Shown: piece after piece, positions 14,315 through 22,048 of the stretch
Layout: each line of letters starts with the position of its first letter
How positions within the stretch are numbered: position 1 is the stretch's first letter
Source of the DNA: CAYQCE01 sp964415885
GTDB lineage: Bacteria > Zixibacteria > MSB-5A5 > JAABVY01 > JAHJOQ01
Length of the DNA stretch: 30,205 nucleotides
Assembly (NCBI GenBank): GCA_964415885.1
Contig: CAYQCE010000046.1
Location: 1-30,205 of the forward strand
Reading direction: 5' to 3'
The notes under the pieces: generated by a model
Seen by the model: the letters and a program-made list of their open reading frames with translations, nothing else
Told to the model about the DNA's origin: nothing
Databases searched by the model: none
Translations under genes and position numbers: made by a program

Positions 14315-15604
14315 ATGAACAAAACAGCGTCACTACATACTCTCGGCTGCCGTCTGAACCAGGCGGAGACAGCGATTATTGCGCGGACCCTGAAGGAATC
14401 CGGGTATGATATTGTCGATTGGGGTACGCCCTCGGACCTGACGGTGATCAACACGTGCACGGTCACCGAGCAGGCGGATTCGAAATGCCGCCAGGCGGTC
14501 CGCCAGGCGATACGAAAGAACCCCGATTCGTTTGTGGCGGTGGTCGGCTGCTATTCGCAGATCGCGCTCGATACTATACGGAAAATCGAGGGAGTCGATC
14601 TGATCGTCGGAAACGAGAAGAAACTTCTCGTCGCGGAGTATCTAAACGGTCTCGAAAAGCACCCCGAGCCTCTGGTCGTGCACTCGTTCGATATCAGTCG
14701 GGATGAATTCACGATCGATTCCGTGGGCGAGTACGACAACCATACGCGGGCGAATCTGAAGATTCAGGATGGCTGCGATTTCATCTGCTCATACTGTGTA
14801 ATTCCGCGCGCACGGGGCCGAGCGCGGTCCCGGAAGTTCGATGATGTCATCAACGAAGCATCGAAACTCGTCGAACTCGGCAACCGCGAGATAGTGCTGA
14901 CGGGTGTCAATATCGGGACCTATAAGAGCGGAAGCCGAGGTTTTCTCGATCTGCTGACAGCACTTCAAAATGTTGATGGGCTCGAAAGACTGCGGATATC
15001 CTCCATCGAGCCGACGACCGTCGGTCGTGAGGTCGTGGAGATGATAGCGGGGTCGGACAAGCTGTGCCGGCATCTGCACATTCCCCTGCAGAGCGGGGAT
15101 GACGACATACTCGAGGCAATGTCTCGACGGCATACGGCGAAAGAATTTGCGGACTTCGTCGAGTGGACTGTGGAAGTGATTCCCGATATCGGAATCGGCA
15201 CAGATATCATGGTGGGTTTTCCCGGCGAAACCGATGAGAATTTCAAACACACGCGCAGGCTGCTCGCCGATCTTCCGCTGCAGTACTTCCACGTTTTCAT
15301 CTACTCGGACCGTGAAGGCACACCGGCATCCCGAATGCCAAACAAAGTGGATCATCGCATTAAGAAGGAACGCAGCCGGATCATGATAGAGCTCGGGAAG
15401 CGCAAGCGTCACGCTTTCTGCGAGAGATACATAGGCGAGCCGGTGCGGGTCCTGTTCGAGTCTCGGGAGAACGGCAACTGGACCGGATTCTCCGACAACT
15501 ACATCCGAGTGCAGGCGGAGAGTGACGTTGATCTCAGAAATGAACTCCGCACCGCGATTCCTGAGCGGATAGAGGGTGATACACTGATTGGTAGATTAGA
15601 ATGA
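14315..15604 (+). CDS. mtaB: tRNA (t6A37-C2)-methylthiotransferase MtaB
   Basis: This is a 429-residue radical-SAM methylthiotransferase. UPF0004 cluster cysteines are C12 (LGCRLNQAE), C48 (NTCTVTE) and C79 (VGCYSQ). The radical-SAM CxxxCxxC is C154/C158/C161 (CDFICSYC), followed by VIPRARGRARSR; a C-terminal TRAM domain follows. The N-terminal TLGCRLNQAE is typical of MtaB, which converts t6A37 to ms2t6A37 in ANN-decoding tRNAs, rather than of MiaB or RimO. The frame extends to a TTG at 14282, but the family N-terminus begins at ATG 14315, so I start there despite a weak ribosome binding site. It overlaps miaB by 4 bp. Confidence 0.92.
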   Translation: MNKTASLHTLGCRLNQAETAIIARTLKESGYDIVDWGTPSDLTVINTCTVTEQADSKCRQAVRQAIRKNPDSFVAVVGCYSQIALDTIRKIEGVDLIVGNEKKLLVAEYLNGLEKHPEPLVVHSFDISRDEFTIDSVGEYDNHTRANLKIQDGCDFICSYCVIPRARGRARSRKFDDVINEASKLVELGNREIVLTGVNIGTYKSGSRGFLDLLTALQNVDGLERLRISSIEPTTVGREVVEMIAGSDKLCRHLHIPLQSGDDDILEAMSRRHTAKEFADFVEWTVEVIPDIGIGTDIMVGFPGETDENFKHTRRLLADLPLQYFHVFIYSDREGTPASRMPNKVDHRIKKERSRIMIELGKRKRHAFCERYIGEPVRVLFESRENGNWTGFSDNYIRVQAESDVDLRNELRTAIPERIEGDTLIGRLE

Positions 15605-16902
15605 ACACTGCATATATCGAGACATACGGCTGCCAGATGAATGAGTACGACTCCGAGATAGTGATGACTATCCTCGGAGAAAGAGGCTTCGAGTTTCTGG
15701 ACAGTCCGGAAGACGCTTCCGTGATACTCATAAACACGTGCTCCGTCCGCGAGAATGCGCATCAAAAGGTGATGCGCAGGATTACCGAGATTAAGGCCCT
15801 TAAAGCCCGGGACCCGTCCAAAGTACTCGGGGTAATCGGCTGCATGGCTCAGAATCTGAAAGAGGAGCTTCTCGACGAAGGAATCGGTGTCGATCTCGTG
15901 GCGGGGCCGGATACATACCGCAAGCTCCCCGACCTGATACAGAAATTCCGAGTAACCGGCAAGAAGTCGTACGAACTGAATCTTTCGAAGGTCGAGACGT
16001 ACAGCGATATCTTCCCGGTGCATGACAACGGCGCCAACGCCTGGATTGCAGTGATGCGGGGATGCGACAATGTCTGCTCGTTCTGCGTGGTGCCGTACAC
16101 TCGCGGTAGAGAGAGGAGCCGTGATCCGGAGAGCATTATTGACGAAGTCAGTCGGCTTGCATCAGTCGGTTTTCGCCAGGTAACTCTCCTCGGCCAGAAT
16201 GTCAATTCATACAATTTCGACGGCACCGATTTCGCGGATATTCTCACGGAGGTGTCCAAGGTAGACGGCATCCGGCGAATACGATTTACTTCTCCGCATC
16301 CAAAAGACTTTCCGGAAAAGCTCATAGCTGTCATACGAGACAACGATAAGGCGTGCAAGCATATCCATCTGCCACTGCAGGCCGGCAACGACAGGGTGCT
16401 CGAGATGATGAACCGAACGTACACCCGCAAAGAATTCACCGATCTCGCGCATCGGTTGCGATCGGAGATCCCGGAGCTCGCCCTTACCACCGACATAATC
16501 GTCGGTTTTCCGACCGAAACGGAAGACGAGTTCCTCGAGACCATGGAAGTTATGGAAGATGTCGAATTCGATTCTGCGTTCATGTTCAAGTATTCCGAGC
16601 GGAAGCATACGGTCGCCCAGCGAAAATACCCGGATGATGTCTCCGAGGATGACAAGACTTCTCGTATCACACGTATAGTCGATCTCCAGCGCAGGACATC
16701 CTTCAAACGCAACCAGGATCATCTTGGCAGAACACTTGAGGTCCTGATCGAAGGGCGCGCCAAGCGACCCGATCAGCTTCTGGGCCGTAACGACGGTAAC
16801 AGGATCGTTGTCTTCCCGGACAACGGAATGTCTGTCGGTGATATTGTGAATGTTAAGGTGGAAGAGGTGACACCCAACACGCTGATCGGCGTGCCGGTCT
16901 GA
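15601..16902 (+). CDS. miaB: tRNA-2-methylthio-N6-dimethylallyladenosine synthase MiaB
   Basis: This 433-residue protein is standard length for MiaB. Cluster cysteines are C11 (YGCQMNEYDSE), C47 (NTCSVRENA) and C81 (IGCMAQ). The radical-SAM motif is C155/C159/C162 (CDNVCSFC), followed by VVPYTRGRERSR. The C-terminal TRAM domain ends with VEEVTPNTLIG. MiaB adds the 2-methylthio group to i6A37 in tRNAs reading UNN codons. Its ATG lies inside the mtaB stop (ATGA overlap), so the two paralogous A37 modifiers are translationally coupled. I see no clear terminator after the stop. Confidence 0.96.
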   Translation: MNTAYIETYGCQMNEYDSEIVMTILGERGFEFLDSPEDASVILINTCSVRENAHQKVMRRITEIKALKARDPSKVLGVIGCMAQNLKEELLDEGIGVDLVAGPDTYRKLPDLIQKFRVTGKKSYELNLSKVETYSDIFPVHDNGANAWIAVMRGCDNVCSFCVVPYTRGRERSRDPESIIDEVSRLASVGFRQVTLLGQNVNSYNFDGTDFADILTEVSKVDGIRRIRFTSPHPKDFPEKLIAVIRDNDKACKHIHLPLQAGNDRVLEMMNRTYTRKEFTDLAHRLRSEIPELALTTDIIVGFPTETEDEFLETMEVMEDVEFDSAFMFKYSERKHTVAQRKYPDDVSEDDKTSRITRIVDLQRRTSFKRNQDHLGRTLEVLIEGRAKRPDQLLGRNDGNRIVVFPDNGMSVGDIVNVKVEEVTPNTLIGVPV

Positions 16903-16971
16903 TTTCGCTTATATCTCTCCTCCGCCAACGTATCCTGCGTGACAAGACGGTTCCGGAAGTATCCGGTCGAT

Positions 16972-17024
16972 TTCTGTTCGGTCGAACAGAATCTGGTGTT
17001 CTGCGTCTGTATCATCAGACAGAA
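16972..17024. promoter_or_regulatory. Two related inverted repeats in the leader of the CHAT-IPT gene
   Basis: The first, TTCTGTTCGGTCGAACAGAA (16972-16991), is a perfect 20-bp palindrome with a 2-bp centre. The second (16999-17024) is imperfect: TTCTG, then GTCTG-TATCAT-CAGAC (17005-17020), ending CAGAA, so it uses the same TTCTG/CAGAA words. The second ends just before the GGGAGG ribosome binding site. The first contains CTGT-N8-ACAG, the core spacing of proteobacterial LexA boxes, which may be coincidence. Confidence 0.5.
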
Positions 17025-17038
17025 TAACGGGAGGTTCA

Positions 17039-19321
17039 ATGAGGCACTGCTTCGCTCTCGCAGCAGTTCTACTGCTGTTGACATTCGGTGCCTGTTCGGA
17101 GAAAACCACACCCCCGCCGGATCCACCAGACGAACAGCCCGAACAGCCATACTCGAGCTACATCGAATTCCAGGCCGCATTCGGTGAGAAATATGAGGAT
17201 TTTTCGAAGTCGCTTGGAAGTCATGATGCGAAGGCCGCTATCTACGATTCAGTTCTGAGCTACGGTGACATCGTTTCGACCGCCTACCTGACTGACCAGG
17301 GAATCAATATAGAATACGAAGGCGGCGCTCGCGGAGGCATATTCATAGATCCTGAAGATATGCCGACCGTTGAATCGACAGTTCCAAAACAGGACCGATC
17401 GAAGGACGTAGAGACTGCGGACGCGGTTCCGCTTGGAAAGCGCGCAATTTTCATCTGTCCAATCTATACCGAGAGACGGTTCTACGCCGACTCGATTCTG
17501 ACTGTCATGGAGTCCGAACTGTCGAAAGTGGGGTTTTCATCCGTCGAGGCAATATTCGATGATGACTGCACGATGGAACGCTTTGCTAACGTGGATGATG
17601 CCGGCATTCTGCATATCTACACTCACGCCCTCGCCTGGCCCAAAAAATCGAGAGTGGAGAATGCATATATCATGACCGGTCAACGATACTGGCACGTGGT
17701 GTCCGAGAGATACTCGAAGCTCTTCAAACGCAATGCGCTCATTGTGATGTATGTACCGGGCCGGGGGAACATTGTATTCATGAACCAGGCGGCGTTCTCC
17801 GAATTCAACAGCTTCCACAGCGATCGCACGTTTACGTTCTTGTCATGCGGATATACTGCGGAGGTCAACTGGATGGTGAATCTCAGGTTCAGCGATGGCG
17901 CCGGGTGTTGTCTTGGATACGACTGGAGAATTCCGGCGGACTCGAATCTTCGCTGGGTGACTGATCTCTACAGGGACTGCTGTGACACAACGGTGACACA
18001 TGAGCTTAGCGTCAGCGACTGGCTGCAGCAGATGCCTGCTGTCTATCTGGATGAATCAGCATCTTTCCCGACAAGCCCTAGTTATTGCAAGCTGCGTCGG
18101 ATGTCGCTGCCGGGATATGCGCTCTGGCATGCTGTTCGAATTACTGGTGTTCAGCCTGACAGCGCAACGATCGGTGGAAGCGTTAGTATTCTCGGTGTCG
18201 GATTCGGCGGCTCTATGAGAGACAGCAGAATAAGCTTCTCGGGTGTGGAGGCTAAGGTATTCTCGTGGAGCGACTCCGAAATCCAGACACAGGTGCCGGA
18301 TGGGGCGACATCCGGAGATGTTACGGTCGATCTTCCGATAGCGAGACTGATCTCGTTTCCGTTCATAGTCTATGACAAGATTCGACTCTCCGGATTCAGC
18401 GTCAAATTCGCCACGTACGGCGACACCGTTAGTCTTTTTGGCGATGGCTTCAGTGATGAACGCGCCGACGGGGTTGTGCTCTTTGATGATGTTGAGGCTG
18501 AGATTGTCGTGTGGGGCGACACGTTGATAACTTGCGTGGTTCCGGAAGGTCTCACAGGGTCGAATGTCTGGGTACGTCGGGAGGGTGCGGTCAGCAGCAA
18601 GCTGCGACTCGATATCATCGCCATAGACTGGATCGAGCCCCGGCTCGCCCTGTATGACAGTTGGATCACGCTGTACGGCCCGAAAATATTGAACTCCAAA
18701 GTGTACCTCGATACGATGTTGTTGAAATCGTACGGCGCCGGGCACAACACGCGTATGGCGTTCATTGCCCATCGCACTCGATCGGGGTATCTGCAGATAG
18801 AAAGGTATGGTTTTGTTACAAACCCGGTTTGGATCGATATACTGGGTGTTGACTCCATCCGGCCCAATCCCTGCGGTGAGATGACTCCACTCACAATTTA
18901 TGGGCAGAATCTGGGAGCCGATGGAATCGTCACTCTCGGTGAAAGGACGCTCACCGACACAGAGAGGTTCTGGACCGAAGACAGTATCGGACTCTTGACG
19001 CCGCAGGGCGTGCGATCGGGCGATATCCGGATACACATACATGATTTGGTTACTAAGCCGGTTTACTTCCGCGCCCTTCGGATTGAAGATCTCCAGCCGA
19101 ACTTCGGATATATTGGCGATACTATATCTGTCATTGGGGAGAATTTCCTTGACTACAGGATAACCAACCGCGTACTTCTCAACGAGATTGAGGCAATAAT
19201 AAGGTATTGGTCCGACACTCTGGTCTGGATGGAGATACCGCCGGATGCCGAATCCGGGACGGTACGATTGCAGTCACGGGGTCAGTTAAGCAACTTAATG
19301 CATCTGAGGTTGCTCGATTGA
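17039..19321 (+). CDS. Lipoprotein with CHAT/caspase-like domain and five IPT/TIG repeats
   Basis: This 760-residue exported lipoprotein has a signal peptide ending LTFGAC (Cys19), then a Pro-rich linker at 24-37. Residues of about 130-320 look like a clan CD (caspase/CHAT/C25) fold: strand GILHIYTHA with His196, strand TFTFLSCGY with Cys270, then GAGCCLGYDWRIPADSNL, which resembles the CHAT segment after the catalytic Cys. Ala replaces the usual Gly after the His. From about 367 to the end run five IPT/TIG-like beta domains; the first (VQPDSATIGGSVSILGVGF) and last (LQPNFGYIGDTISVIGENF) are clearest. ATG 17039 follows GGGAGG closely. It is probably a surface-anchored peptidase or binding protein; the substrate is unknown and the protease call is inference. 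Confidence 0.65.
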   Translation: MRHCFALAAVLLLLTFGACSEKTTPPPDPPDEQPEQPYSSYIEFQAAFGEKYEDFSKSLGSHDAKAAIYDSVLSYGDIVSTAYLTDQGINIEYEGGARGGIFIDPEDMPTVESTVPKQDRSKDVETADAVPLGKRAIFICPIYTERRFYADSILTVMESELSKVGFSSVEAIFDDDCTMERFANVDDAGILHIYTHALAWPKKSRVENAYIMTGQRYWHVVSERYSKLFKRNALIVMYVPGRGNIVFMNQAAFSEFNSFHSDRTFTFLSCGYTAEVNWMVNLRFSDGAGCCLGYDWRIPADSNLRWVTDLYRDCCDTTVTHELSVSDWLQQMPAVYLDESASFPTSPSYCKLRRMSLPGYALWHAVRITGVQPDSATIGGSVSILGVGFGGSMRDSRISFSGVEAKVFSWSDSEIQTQVPDGATSGDVTVDLPIARLISFPFIVYDKIRLSGFSVKFATYGDTVSLFGDGFSDERADGVVLFDDVEAEIVVWGDTLITCVVPEGLTGSNVWVRREGAVSSKLRLDIIAIDWIEPRLALYDSWITLYGPKILNSKVYLDTMLLKSYGAGHNTRMAFIAHRTRSGYLQIERYGFVTNPVWIDILGVDSIRPNPCGEMTPLTIYGQNLGADGIVTLGERTLTDTERFWTEDSIGLLTPQGVRSGDIRIHIHDLVTKPVYFRALRIEDLQPNFGYIGDTISVIGENFLDYRITNRVLLNEIEAIIRYWSDTLVWMEIPPDAESGTVRLQSRGQLSNLMHLRLLD

Positions 19322-19603
19322 GGGGAAACATCGCTCGAATTATCGCTATTGCGGCGGCAAGTTTTTGACTCTCAATGACTCAGTCTCGCTTCTGTAAGCC
19401 TGCCGGGCCCATATTTTTGTTGATTTTTTTGGGTGCGAATGTTACTTTCCACTCCAAATTTAGAGTGGACAAGTGTCTGAACGGCAAAGAGCAGCTAAGT
19501 TATAGAAGATAAATAGAGTAACATAAGATGGAGTCGTGAGTGCCTCTCGACCCGCAAGGGCGGGATTTTTGCTTTCGCTCCAGAAAAACAGGAGGTAATC
19601 GTC
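19322..19603. other. Leader region of the OmpA/TSP3 gene
   Basis: There is no gene in these 282 bp. They contain a 6-bp hairpin CCACTC/GAGTGG (19449-19468) and a GC hairpin CCCGC-AAGG-GCGGG (19551-19564) followed by ATTTTT. The second lies 35 bp before the TTG start, so it is either the terminator of the upstream gene or an attenuator in the leader. I could not settle a promoter here. Confidence 0.4.
19551..19569 (+). terminator. Terminator-like hairpin or attenuator before the OmpA-family gene
   Basis: A 5-bp GC stem (19551-19555 with 19560-19564), loop AAGG, then ATTTTTGC. The short stem makes it weak. Its nearness to the start codon means it could also be a leader element that tunes expression of the porin-like gene. 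Confidence 0.4.
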
Positions 19604-21082
19604 TTGCTGAAAGGATTCAAGATTGCTACCGCACTTATCGTTGTCTGTCTGATGACGGTTACTGCCTTCGCAGCCGATACCACAGACAAAATCGGCCTCG
19701 GTGTTCGCGGGGGTGGCTTTCTTAGTGGAGGTGAATGGGATCTCGGCCCGATGGGAGGAGCCGAAATCAAATTCGGTCTGCATCAGCACTGGTCAATCGG
19801 ACTGGTCGGCATGTACGGCCCGACCGGCGGACCGGAACTGGTTGCTCCGGAACTCCAGTCGCTTGTGGAGGCTACCAGTGACGAATCTGAACTGAGCATT
19901 CGTCATCACATCTGGGAACTCGCCGGATACTACAACATCACTCCCGAAGCTGACGCTAATTTCTACCTGACTGCCGGTGTCGGAATGGATGTCTGGCATG
20001 TCAGGAACGATGACGGCGAGCAGGTTTATGTCAATGATCTAAACGGCGATCAGTTTAAGTTCCGCGACCAGCAGCTTGCTCTCATGTTCGGCGCCGGTGT
20101 CGAGTATTTCCTCATCGAGGAGTTCTCGATAGGCGGTGCGCTGCGATATCATCTGCTGACAGATGCATTCTCGCAGTTCGATGGCGACAAGGATATCGGC
20201 GGATCCGAGTATTTGGATAATCCGTCCGGAATCTTCGAGATAGGCGCCACTATCACCGCATATCTCGGCGCATGCAAGGATGACGACAAGGACGACATCT
20301 GCAACGAAGAAGACAAATGTCCCGAGACGCCGGAAGGCTGCATTGTCGATGAATTCGGCTGCGCGCTCGACGGCGACAATGACGGCGTTTGTGACGGAAT
20401 CGATCAGTGCCCGAACACTCCCGCCGGATGCAGGGTCGATATGAATGGCTGCCAGATGGACACCGATAATGATGGTGTCTGCGACGGCATCGACAAGTGT
20501 CCGAACACTCCGGAAGTCGCCGAAGTGGATGCCGCCGGTTGTCCTCTCGACACCGACAAGGACGGCGTCCCGGATTACAAGGATGACTGCCCGGATACTC
20601 CGTTCGGTTGCAAAGTCGACAACGCTGGTTGTTCTGTCGACGCTGACGGTGACGGCGTCTGTGACGGTCTCGACAAGTGCCCCGGCACTCCGCAGGGACT
20701 CGAGGTCGATCAGGACGGCTGCCCGGTCGCGTATAAGATCGAACAGGAGGTCACTCTCGTCGGCGTTACTTTCGGCGTCAACTCAGCGCAGTTGACCGAT
20801 GACTCGCAGGAGAAGCTGGATCAGGTGGTCGAGTCTCTAAAGGCTCTGCCGCACGTTCGCCTGGAGATACAGGGTCACACCGATGCGAGTGGACCGCACG
20901 AGTATAACGTGGAGCTATCCCAGAAGCGTGCTCAGTCGGTCGTCGACTACTTCATATCTCAGGGAATCGACCGCGACAGATTCGTTGCCAAGGGTTATGG
21001 TCCCGACAAGCCGAAGTACGACAACAAGACCGCCGAGGGCAGAAGCAAGAACCGTCGTGTCGAGATGGTTCGCCTGAACTAA
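19604..21082 (+). CDS. OmpA-family outer-membrane protein with thrombospondin type-3 repeats
   Basis: This is a 492-residue protein. Residues 1-23 are a signal peptide (cleavage after TAFA). About 24-225 form an eight-stranded-barrel-like domain rich in alternating Gly/aromatic strands. About 226-385 hold roughly five thrombospondin type-3 calcium repeats (for example DTDNDGVCDGIDKCPNTP). About 386-492 form the OmpA peptidoglycan-binding domain (VTFGVNSAQLT, LEIQGHTDASGP, LSQKRAQSVVDYF, GYGPDKP, NRRVEM). It would tether the outer membrane to peptidoglycan across a calcium-stiffened linker. The start codon is TTG at 19604, fixed by a perfect AGGAGG 8 bases upstream and by the signal peptide. 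Confidence 0.93.
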   Translation: MLKGFKIATALIVVCLMTVTAFAADTTDKIGLGVRGGGFLSGGEWDLGPMGGAEIKFGLHQHWSIGLVGMYGPTGGPELVAPELQSLVEATSDESELSIRHHIWELAGYYNITPEADANFYLTAGVGMDVWHVRNDDGEQVYVNDLNGDQFKFRDQQLALMFGAGVEYFLIEEFSIGGALRYHLLTDAFSQFDGDKDIGGSEYLDNPSGIFEIGATITAYLGACKDDDKDDICNEEDKCPETPEGCIVDEFGCALDGDNDGVCDGIDQCPNTPAGCRVDMNGCQMDTDNDGVCDGIDKCPNTPEVAEVDAAGCPLDTDKDGVPDYKDDCPDTPFGCKVDNAGCSVDADGDGVCDGLDKCPGTPQGLEVDQDGCPVAYKIEQEVTLVGVTFGVNSAQLTDDSQEKLDQVVESLKALPHVRLEIQGHTDASGPHEYNVELSQKRAQSVVDYFISQGIDRDRFVAKGYGPDKPKYDNKTAEGRSKNRRVEMVRLN

Positions 21083-21116
21083 GCGCTCAACTCGCACTTC
21101 CGATAGATCAAATGTT

Positions 21117-21146
21117 AAAGCGCCGGAGCAATCCGGCGCTTTTTCT
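21117..21146 (+). terminator. Strong rho-independent terminator of the OmpA-family gene
   Basis: AAAGCGCCGGA (21117-21127), loop GCAA, TCCGGCGCTTT (21132-21142), then more Ts. The 11-bp stem and A/T-run symmetry mean it can also serve the convergent EamA gene, which ends at 21158. Confidence 0.9.
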
Positions 21147-21157
21147 ATTCCGTATGG

Positions 21158-22033
21158 TTACCTCGTAGATCGCTGTCTTGACGGCAGAACCGATACAATC
21201 ATAGCGAGCACAACCAACAGGCCGCCGATCGCCCGGAAGCCGTTGAACTCTTCACCGCCGATAGTCCATGCAAATGCTGCAGCGAATACCGGCTCCATCG
21301 CGAATATCAGCGAAACCCTGACCGGCGGAATGATCTTCTGTGCAACCATCTGAATCACGAATGCGGTGAATGTGGGAAACACGGCGAGAAAGACAACCGC
21401 CACGACGGTCTTTGTCGATCCGATCGTAAACGGCAGTCCGAAAACAAAAGATACTATCAAAGATAGCACACCCACGAACAGGAATTGCTGGAAGGCCATT
21501 ACATATGGATCAAGCTTCTGCGCATACCTCGCTATCAGAAGGATATGAAGCGCATACGCCATCGCCGTGATAAGTGTAAGGAAATCGCCGCGGTTTGCCT
21601 CAAGCAGACCTCCCGTCAGGAAGTATAGCCCGACGAGTGACACGAGCACCGCGAGCGAGTCTTTCATGGCCGGTCGACGCTTGAATATGGTCATCGAGAA
21701 GACGGGCACGAATGCGACGAACAGCCCGGTTATGAAAGCCGAGTTCGAGGCTGTGGTGAAACCGAGGCCGATTGTCTGTGGAACGTAGAGTGCCCACAGA
21801 AAAAACCCCAGGAAAGCCCCGATGTGGAAATCCTTGAAGAGTGGTTTACGTTTGGCGACGAGGAATATGCCGAGCAGCAGTGCCGCCAGTGTGAAACGGA
21901 ATCCGACGAGTACGATTGGATCGATGTGCTCGAGACTGTCTTTGACGATTACGAATGTCGTTCCCCAGATTGCCGCCGCATACAGGAGCCCCGAATTGGC
22001 GAGCAATCCTCTCAAGCGTGCCCTGTCAGACAT
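21158..22033 (-). CDS. EamA/DMT-family transporter
   Basis: This 291-residue protein has ten predicted membrane helices in two EamA repeats (about 10-140 and 150-285). Family marks are AAAIWGTTFVIVKDSL with the GFRFTLAALLL segment in repeat 1, and SLIFAMEPVFAAAFAWTIGGEE in repeat 2. DMT-family exporters carry amino acids, nucleosides or other metabolites, and the substrate cannot be told from sequence. A GGAGG site precedes ATG 22033. The gene starts 15 bp after the metallophosphoesterase stop, so the two probably share a transcript. Confidence 0.92.
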   Translation of the reverse strand: MSDRARLRGLLANSGLLYAAAIWGTTFVIVKDSLEHIDPIVLVGFRFTLAALLLGIFLVAKRKPLFKDFHIGAFLGFFLWALYVPQTIGLGFTTASNSAFITGLFVAFVPVFSMTIFKRRPAMKDSLAVLVSLVGLYFLTGGLLEANRGDFLTLITAMAYALHILLIARYAQKLDPYVMAFQQFLFVGVLSLIVSFVFGLPFTIGSTKTVVAVVFLAVFPTFTAFVIQMVAQKIIPPVRVSLIFAMEPVFAAAFAWTIGGEEFNGFRAIGGLLVVLAMIVSVLPSRQRSTR

Positions 22034-22048
22034 TATCCTCCGTTGCGG

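Noticed and set aside
16972..16991. Calling the palindrome a LexA box outright
   Set aside because: Only the CTGT-N8-ACAG core matches, and LexA motifs vary by phylum; a perfect dyad alone cannot assign the regulator.
18056..19042. A 328-codon frame antisense to the IPT repeats
   Set aside because: Low-complexity antisense composition and no domain; the plus-strand protein has a signal peptide, a ribosome binding site and clear repeats.
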